DNA of 64,000 nt from Nocardioides sp. (lineage in GTDB: Bacteria; Actinomycetota; Actinomycetes; Propionibacteriales; Nocardioidaceae): contig JACJWV010000013.1 in assembly GCA_020636915.1 (NCBI GenBank), forward strand, positions 62,001 to 126,000, given 5' to 3'. A program made the translations under genes and the position numbers. This document shows positions 56,497 through 64,000 of this stretch, piece after piece; the first letter of the stretch is position 1, and each line of letters opens with the position of its first letter. The notes beneath the pieces are model-generated. The model did no database searches. It saw only the letters and a list, made by a program, of their open reading frames with translations, and was not told the DNA's origin.

Positions 56497-58001
56497 CCGT
56501 ACTGCTCCAGATGACCGGGATCGTCAAGGAGTTCCCGGGCGTCCGCGCTCTCGACGGCGTGGACCTCGACGTCCGTGCCGGTGAGGTCCACTGCCTGATC
56601 GGCCAGAACGGCGCCGGCAAGTCGACCCTCATCAAGGTGCTGTCGGGCTTCCACCAGCCCGACGCCGGCACGATCGTCTGGGACGGTCAGGAGGCGACGC
56701 TGTCGACGCCGGCGAAGGCGATCGAGCGGGGCGTCGCCACGATCTACCAGGAGCTCGACCTGGTGCCGCACCTCGACGTCGCCGAGAACATCTTCCTCGG
56801 CCACGAGGCCGCGGTCGTCGGCTTCACCCAGCGCGTCCGGGCGCACCGTGAGGCCCGCGAGCTCCTCGCCCGGCTCGGGCACCCCGAGATCGCGCCGACC
56901 CGGATCGTCGGGGACCTCCCGCCCGCCAAGCAGCAGATCGTCAGCATGGCTCGCGCGCTCTCCCGCGACACGCGGCTGCTGGTCCTCGACGAGCCCTCGG
57001 CCGTCCTCGACCAGGAGGAGGTCGACAACCTCTTCCGGGTGATCCACGGCCTCACCGCCGAGGGCGTCGCGATCGTCTACATCTCCCACCGCCTCGAGGA
57101 GATCCGGGAGATCGGAGACCGGATCACCGTCCTCAAGGACGGTCGCACCGTGGCCACCGGCCTGGCCGTCGAGGACGCCCCGACCGCCGACCTGATCCGG
57201 CTGATGACCGGCCGCTCCATCGAGTACGTCTTCCCGCCCCGGGCCGAGGAGCCGCGCGAGACTGCGGCGCCGGTCCTCGAGGTGCGGGACCTCGCCCTCG
57301 CCGGGGTGTTCTCGGGCGTCGACCTCACCGTGCGGGCAGGCGAGATCGTCGGCCTCGCGGGCCTGGTCGGCGCCGGCCGCTCCGAGATCATCGAGACCGT
57401 GTACGGCGCCCGCCGGGCCTCGTCCGGGACCGTGACCGTCGACGGGAAGCGGCTGCGCCGGGGCTCGGTGCAGCAGGCGGTGCGGGCCGGGGTAGGGCTC
57501 GCCCCCGAGGAGCGCAAGAGCCAGGGCCTGCTGCTCGACGAGGCCGTCTTCAAGAACATCACCGTCTCCTCGATGAGCAGATTCGCCCGCCTGGGCTTCC
57601 TCGACCGCGGCGAGGAGCGACGCCAGGCGACCGAGCTCACCGAGAGCCTCGACGTACGCCCCGCCGGCGTGACCCGGGCGGCACGCACGCTGTCCGGCGG
57701 CAACCAGCAGAAGATCGTGCTGGCCCGGTGGCTGATGCGTGACTGCCGGGTGCTGCTGCTCGACGAGCCCACCCGCGGCGTCGACGTCGGCGCCCGCTCC
57801 GAGATCTACCAGCTGATCCGGTCGCTCGCCGACCGCGGCGTCGCCGTCGTGGTCGTGTCCAGCGAGATCGAGGAGGTGCTCGGCCTGGCGGACCGGGTGC
57901 TGGTCGTCCGGGAGGGCGAGGTCGTCCACGAAGCCGCCGCCACCGCGATCGACGAGGCCGGGGTCCTCGACCTCGTCATGGAAGGAAAGGTTCCGGCATG
58001 A
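56493..58001 (+). CDS. Sugar ABC transporter ATPase (RbsA/XylG type)
   Basis: A 502-residue double-cassette ATPase. The first cassette has Walker A GQNGAGKST, the degenerate signature LPPAKQQ and LVLDEPSAVLD. The second has the degenerate Walker A GLVGAGRSE, signature LSGGNQQK and LLLDEPTRGVDVG, exactly the RbsA pattern. It powers import of a monosaccharide. GGAGG precedes the ATG. ATGA overlaps link it to the ROK gene and the permease. Confidence 0.94.
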   Translation: MTVLLQMTGIVKEFPGVRALDGVDLDVRAGEVHCLIGQNGAGKSTLIKVLSGFHQPDAGTIVWDGQEATLSTPAKAIERGVATIYQELDLVPHLDVAENIFLGHEAAVVGFTQRVRAHREARELLARLGHPEIAPTRIVGDLPPAKQQIVSMARALSRDTRLLVLDEPSAVLDQEEVDNLFRVIHGLTAEGVAIVYISHRLEEIREIGDRITVLKDGRTVATGLAVEDAPTADLIRLMTGRSIEYVFPPRAEEPRETAAPVLEVRDLALAGVFSGVDLTVRAGEIVGLAGLVGAGRSEIIETVYGARRASSGTVTVDGKRLRRGSVQQAVRAGVGLAPEERKSQGLLLDEAVFKNITVSSMSRFARLGFLDRGEERRQATELTESLDVRPAGVTRAARTLSGGNQQKIVLARWLMRDCRVLLLDEPTRGVDVGARSEIYQLIRSLADRGVAVVVVSSEIEEVLGLADRVLVVREGEVVHEAAATAIDEAGVLDLVMEGKVPA

Positions 58002-59029
58002 GCCAGGACAGTGCCCGGGTCGAGCGCGCGGCGCTCGAGACCGAACGCGAACCCAACCCGGTCCTCGCGGTGCTGCGCACCAGCGTCGGCCGCAACGCGG
58101 GGCTGGTCGTCGCCCTGCTCCTGATCTGCATCGTCGGCGCGGTCACGGCCGGCGAGCGCTTCTCGTCCACCGACAACGCGCTCACGATCCTCCGCCTCGC
58201 CGCCACCATCGGCGTGGTCAGCATCGGCATGACCTTCGTGATCATCGGCGGCGGCATCGACCTGTCGGTCGGCGCGATCGTCGCGCTCTCGTCGGTCTGG
58301 TGCACGACCGTCGCCACCCAGACGATGGCCGAGAACACCCACTGGATCGTGATGGTCGGGGTCGCGCTCCTCGTCGGTGCGGGCTGCGGCCTCGTCAACG
58401 GGTTGCTGATCGCCTACGGCAACATCGTGCCGTTCATCATGACGCTGGCCATGCTGGCCAGTGCCCGTGGCCTCGCCGAGATCATCAGCGACAAGAAGAC
58501 CCAGATCGTCGGCTCCGGCGTCAGCGGGTTCAAGGAGTTCTTCAACCGGGACTTCCTCGGCGTCGACGTGCAGATCTGGCTGTTCGCCCTGGTCGCGGTC
58601 GTGGGGTGGATCCTGCTCAACCGCACCACGTTCGGCCGGCGCACTGTCGCGGTCGGCGGCAACCCCGAGGCCGCCCGCCTGGCCGGCATCAACGTCAAGC
58701 GGCACACCGTCTACCTCTACGTGCTGATCGGCATCTGCTGCGGCATTGCCGCCCTGATCCTGGTGGCCAAGACGACCACGGGCAGCTCGACGCACGGCAC
58801 CCTCTACGAGCTCGACGCCATCGCCGCCGTCGTCATCGGCGGCACCCTGCTCACCGGCGGCCGCGGCACCATCGTCGGCACCGTCCTCGGCGTCCTCATC
58901 TTCTCCACGCTCACGAACATCTTCATCCTCAACAACCGCTCCTTCTCCGAGCAGTCGCTCTTCAAGGGAGCCATCATCGTCGCCGCCGTGCTCCTGCAGC
59001 AGCGGTTGGCGTCTCGGAGCAGCACCTAG
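57998..59029 (+). CDS. Sugar ABC transporter permease (RbsC/XylH type)
   Basis: A 343-residue permease with about nine or ten membrane segments and the RbsC family motifs IDLSVGAIVALSS near residue 88, NPEAARLAGINVKR near 220, and LYELDAIAAVVIGGTLLTGG near 270. It forms the membrane channel with the ATPase encoded just upstream (4-bp overlap). Confidence 0.93.
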   Translation: MSQDSARVERAALETEREPNPVLAVLRTSVGRNAGLVVALLLICIVGAVTAGERFSSTDNALTILRLAATIGVVSIGMTFVIIGGGIDLSVGAIVALSSVWCTTVATQTMAENTHWIVMVGVALLVGAGCGLVNGLLIAYGNIVPFIMTLAMLASARGLAEIISDKKTQIVGSGVSGFKEFFNRDFLGVDVQIWLFALVAVVGWILLNRTTFGRRTVAVGGNPEAARLAGINVKRHTVYLYVLIGICCGIAALILVAKTTTGSSTHGTLYELDAIAAVVIGGTLLTGGRGTIVGTVLGVLIFSTLTNIFILNNRSFSEQSLFKGAIIVAAVLLQQRLASRSST

Positions 59030-59101
59030 CTGCACGCACCACACGCACGACCTGCAGCACCTCGCAGCAACAACGAGAAGAGCCAACCAAGGAGCACCGC
59101 C

Positions 59102-60166
59102 ATGTCCCTGTCGTCCACCACTCGCACGTCCCGGAAGATCGCTACCGGCCTGATCGCCGGCGTCGCCGTGCTGGCGCTCGCCGGCTGCACCAGCAACAGC
59201 AGCGACTCGGGCGACGACAACACCTCCGGCGGGACCTCCGCCGCGCCCGCCGGCTCCAACGACGAGTCCGGCGACAAGGTCGTCATCGGGTTCTCCGCAC
59301 CCGCGGCCGACCACGGCTGGATGGGCTCGATCACCGAGTCCGCCAAGAACGAGGCGGCCAAGTACGACGACGTCGAGCTCAAGGTAGCCGAGGGCACCAA
59401 CGACGTCAGCGTCCAGACCAGCCAGATCGAGACCTTCATCAACGACAAGGTCGACGCGATCGTGCTGCTGCCCTTCGACGGCGCCGCGATGACCCCGGTC
59501 GCGCTCAAGGCGATGGCGGCCGGAATCCCGGTCATCAACGTCGACCGCGAGTTCGACGACCCGAACGCCGCCCGCGTCACGGTGCTCGGCGACAACTACG
59601 GCATGGGCGTCTCCGCCGGTGCCTACATCTGCGAGCAGGCCGACGGCAACAAGGACGCCATCGTCGCGGAGATCGCCGGCATCGACTCGCTGCCGCTGAC
59701 CCAGGACCGCAGCCGGGGCTTCAAGGACGCGCTCGCCGAGTGCGGCCTCGACGTCGACAACCGCGTCGCAGCCGACTTCACCGTCGAGGGTGGCTCGGAC
59801 GCCGCGGAGCAGCTGCTCCAGGCCGCGCCGAAGATCGACTACCTGTGGAACCACGACGACGACCAGGGCGTCGGCGTGCTGGCCGCGATCGACAACGCCG
59901 GCCGCGACGAGTTCACCATGATCGGCGGCGCCGGCTCGAAGAACGCCATGGAGCTCATCAAGTCCGGTGACAGCGTCCTCAAGGCGACGGTCATCTACCC
60001 GTCGACCCAGGCCGCCGACGGCATCAAGCTCGCCCGCCTGCTGGTCCAGGGCAAGTCGATGTCGGACCTCGTCGAGGTCGAGGTGCCGCGGACCGTCCAG
60101 CTCTACGCTCCGGTCGTCACCGCCGACAACGTCGACCAGTACATCGACTCCGCGTTCGAGTCCTGA
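59102..60166 (+). CDS. Sugar-binding lipoprotein of the ABC importer
   Basis: A 354-residue periplasmic-binding-protein fold (Peripla_BP_4) receptor. Lipobox LALAGC gives lipid-anchored Cys29, followed by a Ser/Gly/Asp linker. KVVIGFSAPAADHGWMGSIT begins the sugar-binding domain; QIETFINDKVDAIVLLPFDG and PVINVDREFDD contain typical ligand-binding residues. It delivers an aldose, polyol or related sugar; the exact ligand is unknown. AGGAG precedes the ATG. Confidence 0.92.
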   Translation: MSLSSTTRTSRKIATGLIAGVAVLALAGCTSNSSDSGDDNTSGGTSAAPAGSNDESGDKVVIGFSAPAADHGWMGSITESAKNEAAKYDDVELKVAEGTNDVSVQTSQIETFINDKVDAIVLLPFDGAAMTPVALKAMAAGIPVINVDREFDDPNAARVTVLGDNYGMGVSAGAYICEQADGNKDAIVAEIAGIDSLPLTQDRSRGFKDALAECGLDVDNRVAADFTVEGGSDAAEQLLQAAPKIDYLWNHDDDQGVGVLAAIDNAGRDEFTMIGGAGSKNAMELIKSGDSVLKATVIYPSTQAADGIKLARLLVQGKSMSDLVEVEVPRTVQLYAPVVTADNVDQYIDSAFES

Positions 60167-60196
60167 GCGACAGCTCGGCACCAGGACCACCACCGC

Positions 60197-60238
60197 GCGT
60201 GCCCGCCTCTCCCTTCCCTTCTGGAGGGGCGGGCACGC
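60197..60238 (+). terminator. Intra-operon hairpin after the binding-protein gene
   Basis: GCGTGCCCGCCTCTC pairs with GAGGGGCGGGCACGC (one G-U pair) around a 12-nt loop. There is no T-tract. Such hairpins often stabilise or partly terminate the message so that the binding protein is made in excess over downstream enzymes. Confidence 0.65.
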
Positions 60239-60256
60239 CACCACCCGGGAGCACTC

Positions 60257-61444
60257 ATGACCGAGACCTCCGCACGACCCCTGCGCGTTGCCATGGTCGG
60301 GCACGCGTTCATGGGCAACACCCACTCGCACGCGTGGCGCACCGCGCCCCGCTTCTTCGACCTCCCGCTCCGGCCCGAGATGGCCGTGGTGGTCGGCCGC
60401 GACGCCGACCGCGCGGCCGAGGCAGCCGCCCGGCTCGGCTGGGCCGAGAGCTCCACCGACTGGCGCGAGGTGGTCGCCCGTGACGACATCGACCTCGTCG
60501 ACGTCTGCACCCCCGGCGACACCCACGCCGAGATCGCGATCGCGGCGCTGCGCGCCGGCAAGCACGTGCTCTGCGAGAAGCCGCTGGCCAACACCGTCGC
60601 CGAGGCCGAGGAGATGACCGCGGCCGCAGAGGAGGCGCACGCCCACGGTGTCCGTGCCATGGTCGGGTTCACCTACCGCCGGGTGCCCGCGGTCGGGCTG
60701 GCCCGCCGGCTGGTCCAGGAGGGCCGGATCGGCGAGGTGCGCCACGTCCGGGCGCAGTACCTCCAGGACTGGATCGCCGACCCCGACGTACCGCTGTCGT
60801 GGCGGCTCGACAAGTCCCGTGCCGGCTCGGGCGCGCTGGGCGACATCGGCGCCCACGTCATCGACATGACGCAGTTCGTCACCGGCGACCGGATCGGTGA
60901 GGTCACCGGCCGGATGGAGACCTTCGTCAAGGAGCGCCCCTACCCGGCCGGCGACACCGCCGGCGGCCTGGGCGGAGGTGGCTCGTCGGCCGAGCGCGGC
61001 CCGGTGACCGTCGACGACGCGGCGTCGTTCCTGGCGACGTTCCGGTCCGGTGCGATGGGCGTCTTCGAGGCGACCCGCTTCGCGACCGGCCGCAAGAACG
61101 CGATCCGCATCGAGGTCAACGGCTCGCTCGGCAGCCTGGCCTTCGACTTCGAGGACATGAACGTCCTGGAGTACTTCGACGCCCGTGAGGACGCCGAGGT
61201 CGCCGGGTTCCGCCGGATCCTGGTGACCGAGCCCGGTCACCCGTACGTCGGCGCGTGGTGGCCACCGGGCCACGGGCTCGGCTACGAGCACGGCTTCACC
61301 CACCAGGTCGTCGACCTCGTGGAGGCGATCGCGGCCGGCGGCGACCCCGCCCCCTCGTTCGCCGACGGCCTGCAGGTCCAGCGCGTGCTGGCCGCGGTCG
61401 AGACCAGCTCCGACACCCGCACCTGGCAGGAGATCCCTCGCTGA
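60257..61444 (+). CDS. Gfo/Idh/MocA family oxidoreductase
   Basis: A 395-residue NAD(P)-dependent sugar or polyol dehydrogenase. It shows the Rossmann start VAMVGHAFMGNTHSHAWRT, DLVDVCTPGDTHAEIAIAAL, the catalytic CEKPLANTVAEAEEM (Lys), and LGDIGAHVIDMTQFVTG (Asp, His). Relatives oxidise inositol or glucose derivatives, or make 3-keto sugars. The stop overlaps the xylA start (TGATG). Confidence 0.92.
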   Translation: MTETSARPLRVAMVGHAFMGNTHSHAWRTAPRFFDLPLRPEMAVVVGRDADRAAEAAARLGWAESSTDWREVVARDDIDLVDVCTPGDTHAEIAIAALRAGKHVLCEKPLANTVAEAEEMTAAAEEAHAHGVRAMVGFTYRRVPAVGLARRLVQEGRIGEVRHVRAQYLQDWIADPDVPLSWRLDKSRAGSGALGDIGAHVIDMTQFVTGDRIGEVTGRMETFVKERPYPAGDTAGGLGGGGSSAERGPVTVDDAASFLATFRSGAMGVFEATRFATGRKNAIRIEVNGSLGSLAFDFEDMNVLEYFDAREDAEVAGFRRILVTEPGHPYVGAWWPPGHGLGYEHGFTHQVVDLVEAIAAGGDPAPSFADGLQVQRVLAAVETSSDTRTWQEIPR

Positions 61445-62616
61445 TGACCGACTACACCCCCCGCCCCGAGGACAAGTTCAGCTTCGGTCTGTGGACCGTC
61501 GGCTGGCAGGGCGTCGACGTCTTCGGACCCGCGTCGCGCCCGCTGCTCGACCCGGTCGAGGCGACCTACCGGCTCGCCGAGCTCGGTGCCGCCGCGGTGA
61601 CCTTCCACGACGACGACCTGCTGCCGCACGAGAGCACCCGCCAGCAGACGCTCGACCGGTTCCAGAAGGCGCTCGCGGACACCGGGCTGCGCGTCGAGAT
61701 GGTCACGACCAACACGTTCTCCGACCCGGTGTTCAAGGAGGGCGCGATCACGGCCAACAACCGCGACGTGCGCCGCTACGCGCTGGCCAAGGTGCTGCGC
61801 AACATCGACCTTGCGGCCGAGCTCGGCGCCGAGACCTTCGTGATGTGGGGAGGTCGTGAGGGCGCCGAGCACGGGGCGAGCAAGAACGTGCCGGCGGCGA
61901 TGGACCGGTTCCGCGACGCGCTCAACATCCTCTGTGCCTACGTCGAGGAGCAGGGCTACGACCTCCGGTTCGCGCTGGAACCCAAGCCCAACGAGCCGCG
62001 CGGCGACATCCTCCTCCCGAGCATCGGGCACGCCATCGCGCTGATCTCCGAGCTCGACCACCCCGAGATGGTGGGCCTGAACCCGGAGGTCGGGCACGAG
62101 GAGATGGCCGGTCTCAACTTCGCGCACGGCATCAGCCAGGCGCTGTGGCACGGGAAGCTGTTCCACATCGACCTCAACGGTCAGCACGGTCCGCGCTTCG
62201 ACCAGGACCTGCGCTTCGGTGCGGGCAACCTGCGCGGCGCGTTCTGGACCGTCGACGCGATGCTCGGCGCCGGCACCGACCTGCGCTACGACGGCTACGT
62301 CCACTTCGACTACAAGCCGCCGCGCGCCGAGGCGATCGACGGTGTCTGGGAGTCCGCTGGCGCCTGCATGCGCAACTACCTGATCCTCCGCGACAAGGTG
62401 CAGGCGTTCCGGTCCGACCCGGAGGTGGCGGCGGCGATCGAGGCGGCCGGCGTCGCCGAGCTCGAGGTACCCACCGTGGCCGCGGGCGAGTCGCTCGACG
62501 ACGTACGCGCACAGTTCGCCGGGGACTCCTTCGACCTGGACGCGCTGCGCAACCGGAGCGTCGCCATGGAGGCCCTCGACCAGCTCGCGATGGAGCACCT
62601 GCTCGGCGTGCGCTGA
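61444..62616 (+). CDS. xylA: Xylose isomerase
   Basis: It isomerises D-xylose to D-xylulose (also glucose to fructose) with two Mg/Mn ions. The 390-residue length is the class I actinobacterial type. FSFGLWTVGWQGVDVFG, TFHDDDLLPHES, VMWGGREGAEHGASK, FALEPKPNEPRGD, GLNPEVGHEEMAGLNFAHG, HIDLNGQHGPRFDQDLRFG and HFDYKPPR contain the metal and substrate residues. No xylulokinase is seen within the window, so xylose may not be the only physiological substrate. Confidence 0.95.
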   Translation: MTDYTPRPEDKFSFGLWTVGWQGVDVFGPASRPLLDPVEATYRLAELGAAAVTFHDDDLLPHESTRQQTLDRFQKALADTGLRVEMVTTNTFSDPVFKEGAITANNRDVRRYALAKVLRNIDLAAELGAETFVMWGGREGAEHGASKNVPAAMDRFRDALNILCAYVEEQGYDLRFALEPKPNEPRGDILLPSIGHAIALISELDHPEMVGLNPEVGHEEMAGLNFAHGISQALWHGKLFHIDLNGQHGPRFDQDLRFGAGNLRGAFWTVDAMLGAGTDLRYDGYVHFDYKPPRAEAIDGVWESAGACMRNYLILRDKVQAFRSDPEVAAAIEAAGVAELEVPTVAAGESLDDVRAQFAGDSFDLDALRNRSVAMEALDQLAMEHLLGVR

Positions 62617-62647
62617 GCCACCGACGTACGGAAAGGAAGGAACTGAC

Positions 62648-63652
62648 ATGCCTCGACCGATCACGCTGTTCACCGGCCAGTGGGCCGACCTGCCGTTCGA
62701 GGAGGTGGCTCGGCTGGCGTCGGAGTGGGGGTACGACGGGCTGGAGATCGCCTGCTGGGGCGACCACCTCGACCCGTGGCAGGCCGACGACGACTCCTAC
62801 GTGCAGGGCAAGCTGGACCTGCTGGAGAAGTACGGCCTCCAGGTCTTCGCGATCTCCAACCACCTCAAGGGACAGGCGGTCTGCGACGACCCGATCGACG
62901 CCCGCCACGAGGCGATCCTGTCGTCCCACGTGTGGGGTGACGGCGATCCCGAGGGGGTGCGCCAGCGGGCCGCGGAGGAGATGAAGATGACCGCGCGCCT
63001 GGCGCAGAAGCTGGGGGTCAAGACGGTCATCGGGTTCACGGGCTCGTCGATCTGGAAGTACGTCGCGATGTTCCCGCCGGCCTCGGCCGAGCAGGTCGCC
63101 GCGGGCTACCGCGACTTCGCCGACCGGTGGCACCCGATCCTGGACGTGTTCGAGGAGTGCGGGGTGCGGTTCGCCCACGAGGTGCACCCCTCCGAGATCG
63201 CCTACGACTACTGGACGACGGTCGCCGCGATGGAGGCGATCGGGCACCGCGAGAGCTTCGGCCTGAACTGGGACCCGTCGCACTTCGTGTGGCAGGACCT
63301 GGACCCGGTCGGGTTCTTGTGGGACTTCCAGGACCGGATCTACCACGTGGACTGCAAGGACGCGAAGCGGCTGACCGGCAACGGCCGCAACGGCCGCCTC
63401 GGGTCGCACCTGCCGTGGGCCGACCCGCGCCGGGGCTGGGACTTCGTGTCCACCGGCCACGGCGACGTCCCGTGGGAGCAGTGCTTCCGGATGCTCAACA
63501 CCATCGGGTACGACGGCCCCATCTCGGTCGAGTGGGAGGACGCCGGCATGGACCGTCTCGTCGGTGCCCCCGAGGCGCTCGCATTCGTCCGTCGGCTCGC
63601 CTTCGACGCCCCCGAGGCCGCGTTCGACGCCGCGTTCTCGACCAAGGAGTAG
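62648..63652 (+). CDS. TIM-barrel sugar phosphate isomerase/epimerase family protein
   Basis: A 334-residue AP-endonuclease-2-type barrel (IolE/IolH/LigI-like group). LFTGQWADLPFEEVARLASE, GYDGLEIACWGDH, metal-ligand regions HEVHPSEIAYDY, GLNWDPSHFVWQ, YHVDCKDA and the final SVEWEDAGMDR are visible. It is cytosolic, with a GGAAGGAA ribosome-binding site. Together with the Gfo/Idh gene it suggests a route through keto-sugar or inositol-like intermediates. Confidence 0.9.
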   Translation: MPRPITLFTGQWADLPFEEVARLASEWGYDGLEIACWGDHLDPWQADDDSYVQGKLDLLEKYGLQVFAISNHLKGQAVCDDPIDARHEAILSSHVWGDGDPEGVRQRAAEEMKMTARLAQKLGVKTVIGFTGSSIWKYVAMFPPASAEQVAAGYRDFADRWHPILDVFEECGVRFAHEVHPSEIAYDYWTTVAAMEAIGHRESFGLNWDPSHFVWQDLDPVGFLWDFQDRIYHVDCKDAKRLTGNGRNGRLGSHLPWADPRRGWDFVSTGHGDVPWEQCFRMLNTIGYDGPISVEWEDAGMDRLVGAPEALAFVRRLAFDAPEAAFDAAFSTKE

Positions 63653-63716
63653 CACCAGCACCACCAGCAGCACCGCAACACCGACGCATGTCCATCTCGG
63701 GAAAGGAACCAACGTC

Positions 63717-64000
63717 ATGTGCTTCGGCTTCGACGGCGGGCGCACGCTGCGCGACTCGCTGGACCAGAAGGGCGCCAGCCGCCGCTCCCTGCTGAGGGGA
63801 GCGGCGGTCGGTGCCGCCGGCGCCGCCACCCTCGGCACCGGTCTCGCCACCCCCGCCCTGGCCCGCAGCGGCCGGGGCGGCCACGGCGCGCAGCGCCCCA
63901 TCCAGCACGACCGGATCAGCATCCAGATGTACACGCTGCGCGCGGCCACCACGACCGTGACCGACGCTGACCTCGTGCTGACCCGGCTCGCGCAGTACGG
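63717..64000 (+). CDS. Tat-exported TIM-barrel sugar isomerase-like protein (5' part)
   Basis: The first 94 residues are present; the gene runs off the right edge. MCFGFDGGRTL is followed by the twin-arginine signal ASRRSLLRGAAVGAAGAA and cleavage region ATPALA, then DRISIQMYTLRAATT, the start of a sugar phosphate isomerase/epimerase barrel. An exported version next to a cytosolic one suggests sugar conversion outside the cell. AAAGGAA lies upstream of the ATG. Confidence 0.8.
   Translation, partial: MCFGFDGGRTLRDSLDQKGASRRSLLRGAAVGAAGAATLGTGLATPALARSGRGGHGAQRPIQHDRISIQMYTLRAATTTVTDADLVLTRLAQY

Noticed and set aside
57806..61303. 1165-residue minus-strand frame
   Set aside because: It is wholly antisense to the sugar operon and has the Val/Gly/Arg/Asp/His composition typical of shadow frames in high-GC DNA.
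63688..64000. Alternative ATG at 63688 for the last gene
   Set aside because: That frame gives a Cys/Ala/Arg-rich sequence without a fold; the frame from 63717 has a clear Tat signal and barrel start.

Overview
The window is about 72% GC, uses many GTG starts and 1-8 bp start/stop overlaps, and keeps gene orders typical of high-GC Actinobacteria. Together with an RpfB, a SepX/GlpR divisome protein, a DUF3263 protein and protein O-mannosylation, this points to an actinobacterium, most likely Nocardioides or a relative in the Nocardioidaceae. The genus is inferred from gene content and style; no marker gene in the window proves it.

Layout. (1) 0-20 kb is core chromosome: formyl-THF cyclo-ligase, UDP-glucose pyrophosphorylase, glp/moeA with moaC and mogA/moaB, rimJ, sepX/glpR, tRNA-Ala(CGC), then protein mannosyltransferase diverging from rsmI, followed by tatD, rpfB, rsmA (ksgA), ispE and an ABC-F protein. 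This order matches the Rv0992c-Rv1011 region of Mycobacterium tuberculosis. (2) 20-30 kb is accessory: a MarR/methyltransferase pair with clear operators, a lipid-type phosphotransferase and a DUF4442 protein each behind an operator-like palindrome, a two-component system, and a probable phosphate-starvation locus. That locus has a Tat-exported PHP hydrolase coupled to a protein with serine at every third residue, diverging from a PhoX-like phosphatase across a PhoP-box-like repeat. (3) 30-47.5 kb carries the conserved miaB, miaA, dapF, hflX set with accessory genes between them, including a NUDIX gene embedded among four very acidic small proteins. (4) 47.5-54 kb holds ppk2, hydrolases, a second HK/RR pair and elaborate intergenic repeats. 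(5) 54-64 kb is a sugar catabolic operon: two ROK regulators (the second frameshifted), a ribose/xylose-type ABC importer, a Gfo/Idh/MocA dehydrogenase, xylose isomerase and two TIM-barrel isomerase-like proteins, the last cut by the window edge.

Two general features stand out. Many genes have a TANNNT -10 hexamer 6-8 nt before the start codon, indicating leaderless transcription, and two divergent pairs share overlapping -10 elements. The window also holds at least ten long inverted-repeat or tandem-repeat elements of several unrelated sequence families, mostly at gene ends. Two families have a second copy within the window, two lie inside coding sequence, and one forms two arrays in opposite orientation around a single gene. 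No insertion sequence, phage, plasmid module, origin or CRISPR-Cas system was seen.
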